Source: Ochromonas danica
Taxonomy: Eukaryota > Sar > Chrysophyceae > Chromulinales > Chromulinaceae
Assembly (NCBI GenBank): GCA_015146655.1
Contig: VKHL01000207.1
Span: 1 to 41,832, forward strand
Length of the DNA: 41,832 bases
Reading direction: 5' to 3'
Shown here: positions 35,214-41,832 of the stretch, piece by piece
Layout of the letters: every line of letters begins with the position of its first letter
Numbering within the stretch: position 1 is the first letter of the stretch
Notes under the pieces: generated by a model
The model's input: the letters and a program-made list of their open reading frames with translations, nothing else
The model's database searches: none
What the model was told of the DNA's origin: nothing
Program-made: the position numbers and the translations under genes

Positions 35214-35792
35214 TTAGGCTTTCTTGCTAGCTCTGGCAATCGCTGCATTGAGTCTCTCCAACAGCACAAGTGAATCTGGATCCGCCAAGTAACGCTTCAT
35301 GGCATCCGGTCCGCCAGTCATGACAGCTTGCATGATGTCCTGCATTTTGGGGTCTCGCAGCATTTGCAAGATCTGAGGGTCCGAAGTTAGCGCCTTGACC
35401 ATTTCAGGCGGTAAACCACCTGGTAAGGTTCCATCCTTCGATTTGGCCTTGTTAATGAGGTCGTCATCAATGGGCGGCATCCCCTTTTGATCGAATCGTG
35501 CTTCCTCATTGAACTTCTTCAAAATGTCTGGGTTGGCTTTCCCTTTTGCGCGGCTTTCAATTAGCTTGTGAATAAGTTCTTGTCTCGATACGCAATCTTG
35601 ATAATCTACTCCTCGTAGGTCGAGCTCTGATTTGATCTCATCAATGGACATTTGGAACTCCGAGAGTTTCTCAGAGAGAAAGAGTTTTTGTGATGCTAAC
35701 CTAGGCGTTCGCGTAACCCAGCCATTGGGAACATAGGCTAATACCACAGCAAGGAAGGAAAGAGCAAGAACAGTCAAGTACAATGCATGCAT
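35214..35792 (-). CDS. Plastid-targeted protein with SAP-like and STI1 domains
   Basis: A single exon of 192 aa from the ATG at 35792. The N-terminus is a signal peptide (MHALYLTVLALSFLAVVLA) followed by YVPNGW, fitting a heterokont bipartite plastid leader with an aromatic residue at the cleavage site. Residues about 48-82 (IDEIKSELDLRGVDYQDCVS, then RQELIHKL) form a SAP-like helix-turn-helix with the usual Leu-Arg-Gly pattern. Residues about 137-186 (DPQILQMLRDPKMQDIMQAV, then AMKRYLADPDSLVLLERL) match the STI1 motif of HOP, Hip and Tic40, which contacts Hsp70/Hsp90-type chaperones. A co-chaperone role in the plastid is inferred. An in-frame upstream ATG would bury the signal peptide, so it was not chosen. 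Confidence 0.75.
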   Translation of the reverse strand: MHALYLTVLALSFLAVVLAYVPNGWVTRTPRLASQKLFLSEKLSEFQMSIDEIKSELDLRGVDYQDCVSRQELIHKLIESRAKGKANPDILKKFNEEARFDQKGMPPIDDDLINKAKSKDGTLPGGLPPEMVKALTSDPQILQMLRDPKMQDIMQAVMTGGPDAMKRYLADPDSLVLLERLNAAIARASKKA

Positions 35793-35961
35793 TCTTTTTC
35801 CAGAACTTGGCCAGCAATCTGTTGTGTAATGTATTGTTGCGGCACGTGGGAAGAAGCACTTCACCGACGAAGTCAGCAAGACCACACACAGAAGAGTCTG
35901 GGAACAAAGACCAAGGAGACAAGACGAGATATGCATCTGTATTTTCCTCCTTGAGTATTCC

Positions 35962-38900
35962 ATGAAATCACCGTTGCCATATCTCTCTATTTTTCATCTC
36001 ATTTCCTTGTGGGGATGTCTCTGGGTTGTGCGAAGCGCAGAATTTTTCGGGGATGCCAAGGATTTGGACACGAAAACTAACAACATCACCCTTGTGACAG
36101 CAAAAGCGACACCAACTACAAGACCCAGCTTAAAGCCGACACCTCCACCAACTACAAGACCCAGCTTAAAGCCGACACCTGCTCCATCTGCTGCTGTGAG
36201 TCGTTCTTGGGCTTTTTACTATGAATACAATTACTATTATTGCTTTTCATATTCAGCCAGTAACACTAATTCAGCCACTACATATGCTACCACACCTCAG
36301 TGCTATATTTCTTTGTGCCCAGGTAACACTATATCATTGGGCAGCTGCTCGAGTTATGCATCTGGTACAATATACCCTACGTGCTCTGGCAATCAGGTTT
36401 TGAGGTTGGTGGACGACTATGGCAACACAGTAGCTATAAGCAGCGCATCGTGTGGGACGTGTGCTGAGTTGAGCTATACAGTTCCCTCTTATACATCTTG
36501 CCAGACGTACAGTATCTGGGAAGGTTGTAATTCCGCGGAAAGCTGCAGCGGTCAAGTGGGAATCGAGCTAACCTCCCCAACTTCAAGTCCCAACTACAAG
36601 CCGACACCTGCACCTACTACCGTTGTGAGTCGCTCTTCGGCAATCTATTCTGGAAACAATTACTATTATTGCCCTTTCTATTCAGCCAGCAACACTTATT
36701 CTGCCACTTATTATACTACCACATCTCAGTGCTACATTTCTTTGTGCCCAGGTGACACTATATCATTGGGCAGCTGCTCGAGTTATGCACATGGTGGGGT
36801 ATATCCTGAGTGCTCTGGCAACCAGGTTTTGAGGTTGGTGGACGGTTATGGTAACACAGTAGCTATAAGCAGTGCATTGTGTGGGACCTGTGCTGCGTTA
36901 AGCCATTCAGTTCCCTCTTATACATCTTGCCAGACGTACAGTATCTGGGAAGGTTGTAATTCCGCGGAAAGCTGCAGCGGTCAAGTGGGAATCGAGCTAA
37001 CCTCCCCAACTTCAAGTCCCAACTACAAGCCGACACCTGCACCTACTACCGTTGTGAGTCGCTCTTCGGCAATCTATTCTGGAAACAATTACTATTATTG
37101 CCCTTTCTATTCAGCCAGCAACACTTATTCTGCCACTTATTATACTACCACATCTCAGTGCTACATTTCTTTGTGCCCAGGTGACACTATATCATTGGGC
37201 AGCTGCTCGAGTTATGCACATGGTGGGGTATATCCTGAGTGCTCTGGCAACCAGGTTTTGAGGTTGGTGGACGGTTATGGTAACACAGTAGCTATAAGCA
37301 GTGCATTGTGTGGGACCTGTGCTGCGTTAAGCCATTCAGTTCCCTCTTATACATCTTGCCAGACGTACAGTATCTGGGAAGGTTGTAATTCCGCGGAAAG
37401 CTGCAGCGGTCAAGTGGGAATCGAGCTAACCTCCCCAACTTCAAGTCCCAACTACAAGCCGACACCTGCACCTACTACCGTTGTGAGTCGCTCTTCGGCA
37501 ATCTATTCTGGAAACAATTACTATTATTGCCCTTTCTATTCAGCCAGCAACACTTATTCTGCCACTTATTATACTACCACATCTCAGTGCTACATTTCTT
37601 TGTGCCCAGGTGACACTATATCATTGGGCAGCTGCTCGAGTTATGCACATGGTGGGGTATATCCTGAGTGCTCTGGCAACCAGGTTTTGAGGTTGGTGGA
37701 CGGTTATGGTAACACAGTAGCTATAAGCAGTGCATTGTGTGGGACCTGTGCTGCGTTAAGCCATTCAGTTCCCTCTTATACATCTTGCCAGACGTACAGT
37801 ATCTGGGAAGGTTGTAATTCCGCGGAAAGCTGCAGCGGTCAAGTGGGAATCGAGCTAAGCTCCCCAACTTTAAGCCCCAGCTTGACGTCGACAACTGCAC
37901 CAACTACCGTTGTGAGTTGTACTTGGGCAACTGACTCTGGAGACAATTACTACTATTGCCCTTTCTATTCAGCCAGCAACACTGATTCAGCCACTACATA
38001 TGCTACCACATCTCAGTGCTACATTTCTTTGTGCCCAGGTAACGCTATATCATTGGGCAGCTGCTCGAGTTATGCACATGGTGGGGTATATCCTGAGTGC
38101 TCTGGCAACCAGGTTTTGAGGTTGGTGGACGGTTATGGTAACACAGTAGCTACAAGCAGCGCCACGTGCGGGACCTGTGCTGAGTTGAGCTATACGGTTC
38201 CCTCTTATACATCTTGCGAGGTGTACAGTATCTGGGAAGGTTGTAATTCCGCGGAAAGCTGCAGTGGCGAAGTTGGTGTGCTCTTCAGTGCTTCAGAAAG
38301 TCCTACGCTTAGTCCTACTTTTTTCCCCTCTTTCTCGCCTTCCTTAAATCCTAACACAATGTTCACCTTCGCCACCTACTACAGCGCCTACGGAGGGCTG
38401 GCCTCAACCACTAGTCAAACTGAATCAATCTGGGTGCAATCCTTGGCAGAAGTACTGGGCATACCGCCAAGTGAGATTATTTTTATTTCGACTTCAACTT
38501 TTGTCTCCGCTGCTGGTAGAACGGGTGCGGAACGTTTGACAGAAGGCGACATTGTGGTAAATATGGAAGTGAAAATGCTGCTGTCTGACTTGTATCTTCC
38601 CTATGGAGCTACGCTAGATGATGCATTGGACGTGGTGAACAATGACATCACTTGGCTGGAGAGTCCCAGTGGTCTGCAGAGCCTTCAGGACACGTTGATC
38701 AGCGTGGCTAATGGCATGGGTGATTCCAGTTTCACTGTGAGTGTGGCGGAGCTGCAATGTAGCACGGTGGTGGTAAGCACTCCGGTGGATGATGATGATG
38801 ATGGCGGAGGGGATGGAGGGTCAGTCGACGTTATGTTCTGTGTGCTGTTTGTATTTGTTCCCATCGCTGGGGCTTCTGTGTTGTTTGCGCTGTGTTGGTG

Positions 38901-39195
38901 GTTGTGGCGCAATTACTGCCGTAGAAACTCATCACCTCCAGTTGTGGTGGACCAGCAGCAAAATGTTTCCCGTAGAGCTGGAGCAGGTAGCAACAACAAT
39001 AATAATAATGTCAACAGCGACCAGAACGTGGCGAGAGATTTGGAGTCAGCTGCAGCAGTGATGAACGTTATTTCCATTGTCCATTCTATACCAGACGCGG
39101 CTGTACGCTATCCATCTACGACGGAAGTTGTCGTGGCCATTCCATTAGCTAGTGAGAATGACAGTAAACTTCCTTCTGCTCCACCTTTGCCATAA
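35962..39195 (+). CDS. Cell-surface protein with five Cys-rich repeats, SEA-like domain and one transmembrane helix
   Basis: A single exon of 1077 aa. A signal peptide (MKSPLPYLSIFHLISLWGCL) is followed by a Thr/Pro linker (TTRPSLKPTP twice). Five tandem 143-residue units then run from about 75 to 788. Each has ten cysteines in a fixed pattern (YYYC, QCYISLC, LGSCSSY, ECSGNQVLRLVDGYGN, CGTC, SCQTYSIWEGC, ESCSG), probably five disulfides in a beta-sandwich, joined by NYKPTPAPTT linkers. After a PTLSPTFFPSFSP linker comes a roughly 130-residue alpha/beta domain (about 799-930) that looks SEA-like, then an Asp/Gly spacer, a hydrophobic helix (about 957-980) and a cytosolic tail with an Asn run. 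It is likely an adhesin or wall/scale anchoring protein. Units 2-4 appear identical at DNA level. A paralogue begins at 40535. Confidence 0.8.
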   Translation: MKSPLPYLSIFHLISLWGCLWVVRSAEFFGDAKDLDTKTNNITLVTAKATPTTRPSLKPTPPPTTRPSLKPTPAPSAAVSRSWAFYYEYNYYYCFSYSASNTNSATTYATTPQCYISLCPGNTISLGSCSSYASGTIYPTCSGNQVLRLVDDYGNTVAISSASCGTCAELSYTVPSYTSCQTYSIWEGCNSAESCSGQVGIELTSPTSSPNYKPTPAPTTVVSRSSAIYSGNNYYYCPFYSASNTYSATYYTTTSQCYISLCPGDTISLGSCSSYAHGGVYPECSGNQVLRLVDGYGNTVAISSALCGTCAALSHSVPSYTSCQTYSIWEGCNSAESCSGQVGIELTSPTSSPNYKPTPAPTTVVSRSSAIYSGNNYYYCPFYSASNTYSATYYTTTSQCYISLCPGDTISLGSCSSYAHGGVYPECSGNQVLRLVDGYGNTVAISSALCGTCAALSHSVPSYTSCQTYSIWEGCNSAESCSGQVGIELTSPTSSPNYKPTPAPTTVVSRSSAIYSGNNYYYCPFYSASNTYSATYYTTTSQCYISLCPGDTISLGSCSSYAHGGVYPECSGNQVLRLVDGYGNTVAISSALCGTCAALSHSVPSYTSCQTYSIWEGCNSAESCSGQVGIELSSPTLSPSLTSTTAPTTVVSCTWATDSGDNYYYCPFYSASNTDSATTYATTSQCYISLCPGNAISLGSCSSYAHGGVYPECSGNQVLRLVDGYGNTVATSSATCGTCAELSYTVPSYTSCEVYSIWEGCNSAESCSGEVGVLFSASESPTLSPTFFPSFSPSLNPNTMFTFATYYSAYGGLASTTSQTESIWVQSLAEVLGIPPSEIIFISTSTFVSAAGRTGAERLTEGDIVVNMEVKMLLSDLYLPYGATLDDALDVVNNDITWLESPSGLQSLQDTLISVANGMGDSSFTVSVAELQCSTVVVSTPVDDDDDGGGDGGSVDVMFCVLFVFVPIAGASVLFALCWWLWRNYCRRNSSPPVVVDQQQNVSRRAGAGSNNNNNNVNSDQNVARDLESAAAVMNVISIVHSIPDAAVRYPSTTEVVVAIPLASENDSKLPSAPPLP
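36183..38327 (+). repeat. Five tandem 429-bp coding repeats
   Basis: Units begin at 36183, 36612, 37041, 37470 and 37899, each exactly 429 bp apart. By line-by-line reading, units 2 and 3 are identical and unit 4 is identical except at its 3' border. Units 1 and 5 are diverged. The same unit recurs in the paralogue from about 41170. The fifth unit loses similarity near 38290. Confidence 0.93.
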
Positions 39196-39864
39196 TCGCC
39201 TTCCCCTTCCCATTTCTAGTAGCGTTTTACGCCTGTTGATACCTTTCTGTTCTTCCCAAACACTACTAACAGTGTTGTTTGCTTATGAATGTTTTGATCA
39301 TAACACAAACAAATTGTTCAGTCTCGTACACTCATAATATGTTAGTGTATGAAGTGTTGTAGCTTAGATTTCTTAGTCTCATTGTATCACAGGAAGCAAT
39401 TGATTGTTTTTATTTTAATTAGATAAGCAAATTAACTAGGGCAATATTGGAATATTGCTGTCCAATTAAATGACGTAACTCTCACCTTGTTCTTTTTTGT
39501 TTTCATTTATTATCACATGGATGCATGAAGATTCTCCTTTCGTAATGGAAACTTCTTTCATAAAACGAGCACTGAGACGACAAAATAAAAGGTGTGAGGC
39601 ATCGTGCCTAATCCTTCCATCAATTGCGACAAGAATGTCAACATATGGGGTTAAAAATGTAAATGTACTTTAGTTGTGGGGGGGATTCATCTTTTAGAAA
39701 AGGTAAAATATTTGAAACAAAGCAAGCGTTTTCCTTTGCAGATGTGACGTTGACGTTTCGTACCAAGAGAAAATAAAAAGTAAGTGAGCATAAGAGAACG
39801 TTAATATAGAAGAAGAGAAAAGAAAGCAGTAACAGTAATTACTCTCCATATCGGGAATCCTGGG
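39196..39864. other. Intergenic region, 3' flank of the surface-protein gene
   Basis: About 670 bp of AT-rich sequence with no supported gene. It holds a few poly-purine runs (GTGGGGGGGATTC near 39677) and no clear terminal repeat of the neighbouring transposon remnant. Confidence 0.5.
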
Positions 39865-40480
39865 TCTTCATCTTCTTCTACTCCCTTCTTCACAACAAGT
39901 AAGAAAACAAGCCGGTTTCGTCCATGTTAAAAAAATGGTCTCTGATTTATAAGCTTGCAGTGCTGTCTTTAAAGCCTCAATTTGTGCAGCGTGATCGACT
40001 CGACTATACCCACCAGCCTCGCCATGAAGATTAGTGAAATCGATATCGTATCTTCGACGAAACGTTTTCTGTCGCTTACAATTGGGCAGCAGTACTTTCG
40101 AATAATTGGTGCGACTGTTACTGCTTTCTTCTCCAAAAAGTTCTTTCTTCGTCACTGGCACTCCAGTACGAAAGAAGTTTTCTCGGGTGGTTTCGATAAA
40201 GCCAACGACTTTCTCCTCAATCCACATAAATAAAGGCTCGAAACATGTCCGTGTCCATTCCTGCATCAAGTCGGATCTGTTCTTTTTCCGAATGACGACG
40301 AATCTTTCGAACACCACGAACAGAAATTCCATAGTGCAGAGCCAGCTTCCCGGTTTCAAGAGTGCTTCATCGAATCTCTTATCTCTCCTTTATAATAAGA
40401 TTTCGCTTCATAGATAATATTGATCATCTCGCCAGATTCATCAGATTCCCAGATCTTGCAGTATGACACCAAAGCCAAAG
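39865..40480 (-). mobile_element. Decayed pogo/Tigger-type (CENP-B-like) DNA transposase fragment
   Basis: Reverse-strand reading shows the transposase N-terminal layout spread over more than one frame. There is a first HTH-like stretch (ALHYGISVRGVRKIRRHSEK), then a CENP-B/Tc5-type second HTH (PLFMWIEEKVV, GVPVTKKELF, FRRRYDIDFTNLHGEAGGYS), then NMDETGLF near 39930-39905. The last is the start of the pogo-clan DDE catalytic domain with its first Asp. The frame changes at least twice, and the rest of the DDE domain and the terminal repeats are not visible, so it is a dead, truncated copy. It sits between the two surface-protein paralogues, just upstream of the second. Confidence 0.72.
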
Positions 40481-40534
40481 CTAAAGGAAGACAAGATCTA
40501 CATCTCGATCTGTATTTTCCTCCTTGAATATTCC

Positions 40535-41832
40535 ATGAAATCACCGTCACCATACCTTTCTATTTTTCATCTTATTTCATTATGGGGATGTCTTTGGATT
40601 GTGCGAAGCGCAGAATTTTTCGGGGATGCCAAGGATTTGGACACGAAAACTAACAACATCACCCTTGTGACAGCAAAAGCGACAAGTTCTGATACCACTT
40701 CTGGCCTGGCGGAGGCATCACCTCTCGCAGTAAGTCGTTCATGGGCCTATAATTATGACCTCGGGCATTATTATTGCCCTTCTTATTATGCCATCAACAC
40801 TAACTCGGCCACCAACTATGAAACCACATCTCAATGCTATATAACCATGTGTGGAGGTTATACGATGACGTTAGGGAGCTGCTCAAGCGACTCTAACGGT
40901 GGTGTGAATGCTGCTTGCAGTGGCAATCAAGCGTTAAGATTGTTAGATGCAAATGACAATGTGGTGGCGACGAGCGGCGCGAGCTGTGGCACCTGTAGCC
41001 AGATCACTTATTACGGCAACTTCTCCGCCTCCTTGTGCGAAACGTTTTCGATTTGGGAAGGTTGTTTTTCCTCGGAAAGCTGCAGTGGTGAAGTGGGAAT
41101 TCAACTGGTCAGCTTGAAGCCGACACTTGCACCAACTACAAGACCCAGCTTGAAGCCGACACCTGCACCAACTACTGCTGTGAGTCGTACTTGGGCAACT
41201 GACGCTGGAGACAATTACTATTATTGCCCTTTCTATTCAGCCAGCAACACTAATTCAGCCAATACATATGCTACCACATCTCAGTGCTACATTTCTTTGT
41301 GCCCAGGTAACGCTATATCATTGGGTAGCTGCTCGAGTTATGCACATGGTGGGGTATATCCTGAGTGCTCTGGCAACCAGGTTTTGAGGTTGGTGGACGG
41401 TTATGGTAACACAGTAGCTATAAGCAGTGCATTGTGTGGGACCTGTGCTGCGTTAAGCCATTCAGTTCCCTCTTATACATCTTGCCAGACGTACAGTATC
41501 TGGGAAGGTTGTAATTCCGCGGAAAGCTGCAGCGGTCAAGTGGGAATCGAGCTAACCTCCCCAACTTCAAGTCCCAACTACAAGCCGACACCTGCACCTA
41601 CTACCGTTGTGAGTCGCTCTTCGGCAATCTATTCTGGAAACAATTACTATTATTGCCCTTTCTATTCAGCCAGCAACACTTATTCTGCCACTTATTATAC
41701 TACCACATCTCAGTGCTACATTTCTTTGTGCCCAGGTGACACTATATCATTGGGCAGCTGCTCGAGTTATGCACATGGTGGGGTATATCCTGAGTGCTCT
41801 GGCAACCAGGTTTTGAGGTTGGTGGACGGTTA
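40535..41832 (+). CDS. Paralogue of the Cys-rich surface protein (5' part; runs off the window)
   Basis: The ATG at 40535 opens a frame that stays open to the window end (at least 432 aa). The signal peptide and first 50 residues nearly equal those of the gene at 35962 (MKSPSPYLSIFHLISLWGCL, AEFFGDAKDLDTKTNNITLV). The first Cys-rich unit is divergent (SRSWAYNYDLGHYYC, ITMCGGYTMTLGSC) but keeps all ten cysteines. The second unit is a mosaic: its first half resembles unit 5 of the other gene (TWAT, DNYYYC, GNAISLGSC) and its second half equals units 2-4. The third unit is identical to units 2-4 as far as visible. Linkers are TTRPSLKPTPAPTT. The role is presumably the same as the neighbour's. 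Confidence 0.85.
   Translation, partial: MKSPSPYLSIFHLISLWGCLWIVRSAEFFGDAKDLDTKTNNITLVTAKATSSDTTSGLAEASPLAVSRSWAYNYDLGHYYCPSYYAINTNSATNYETTSQCYITMCGGYTMTLGSCSSDSNGGVNAACSGNQALRLLDANDNVVATSGASCGTCSQITYYGNFSASLCETFSIWEGCFSSESCSGEVGIQLVSLKPTLAPTTRPSLKPTPAPTTAVSRTWATDAGDNYYYCPFYSASNTNSANTYATTSQCYISLCPGNAISLGSCSSYAHGGVYPECSGNQVLRLVDGYGNTVAISSALCGTCAALSHSVPSYTSCQTYSIWEGCNSAESCSGQVGIELTSPTSSPNYKPTPAPTTVVSRSSAIYSGNNYYYCPFYSASNTYSATYYTTTSQCYISLCPGDTISLGSCSSYAHGGVYPECSGNQVLRLVDG
40599..40684. repeat. 86-bp segment identical to 36026-36111
   Basis: The 5' coding part of the second surface-protein gene is identical over 86 bp to the first gene. The similarity extends upstream, with scattered differences, through the ATG to CTGTATTTTCCTCCTTGA (35938 and 40510 regions). 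It marks the start of a duplicated gene block that includes a short piece of promoter. Confidence 0.9.

Noticed and set aside
35793-35963. Upstream extension of the STI1 protein to an earlier in-frame start
   Set aside because: It would put 57 residues ahead of a good signal peptide and occupy the divergent promoter of the surface-protein gene.
36183-38327. Regularly spaced repeats suggesting a CRISPR-like array
   Set aside because: Units are 429 bp, contiguous, coding and in a eukaryotic gene; no short repeat-spacer pattern exists.
39868-40553. A 163-aa reverse-strand frame and a 65-aa frame taken as host genes
   Set aside because: They carry CENP-B-type HTH pieces and the start of a pogo DDE domain in different frames, so they are parts of a transposon remnant.

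Overview
This is nuclear DNA of a eukaryote, most likely a flagellated photosynthetic stramenopile (heterokont alga). The genes carry short GT-AG introns (about 41-95 nt, one of 274 nt) and sit close together on both strands. Two proteins have N-termini built like heterokont plastid leaders: a signal peptide with an aromatic residue just after the cleavage site (IA|F and LA|Y). A large surface protein has the Pro/Thr/Ser linkers common in stramenopile wall and surface proteins. Two genes are cilium/axoneme families (LRRC49-like and DLEC1-like). The lineage is inferred from these traits, not proven.

Layout. 1-2.1 kb: an apparently broken P-loop NTPase-like gene (possibly Crinkler/RHS type) containing two back-to-back long inverted duplications, with a third, smaller inverted repeat downstream. 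2.1-4.4 kb (-): Golgi-type sulfotransferase. 4.6-7.3 kb (+): LRRC49-like LRR protein. 7.5-9.6 kb (+): glutamate-dehydrogenase-like protein that has lost the family's substrate-binding lysines and catalytic aspartate. 9.7-10.7 kb (-): small LRR protein ending in a CaaX-like box. 10.7-12.3 kb: mostly empty. 12.3-15.2 kb (+): a fusion of glutaredoxin, DUF4395, TehA/SLAC1-type channel and hemerythrin-like domain. 15.4-16.3 kb (-): coiled-coil protein divergent from a 2125-aa DLEC1-like gene (16.4-22.9 kb, +). 23.4-24.2 kb (+): predicted thylakoid-lumen protein. 24.3-25.0 kb (-): PSMG3-like proteasome chaperone with a microsatellite in its intron. 25.1-27.7 kb (+): EXS-domain (XPR1-like) transporter. 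27.8-29.0 kb (-): hydroxylysine-kinase-like enzyme. 29.3-32.3 kb (+): PH plus Sec6-like protein. 32.9-35.0 kb (+): acidic membrane protein. 35.2-35.8 kb (-): plastid-type STI1 protein. 36.0-39.2 kb (+): repeat-built surface protein, with a paralogue at 40.5 kb running off the window. A decayed pogo/Tigger-type transposase lies between the two.

The genes are ordinary neighbours rather than an operon, and there is no evidence that they act in one pathway. Four promoter regions share the word TTAAGTTAAC or close variants, a candidate core or proximal promoter element. The most unusual items are the four-domain redox/channel fusion, the GDH-fold pseudoenzyme, the stacked inverted duplications, and the homogenised 429-bp repeats shared by two surface-protein genes. 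Exon structures were read by eye from splice signals, reading frame and family similarity. No database search was run.
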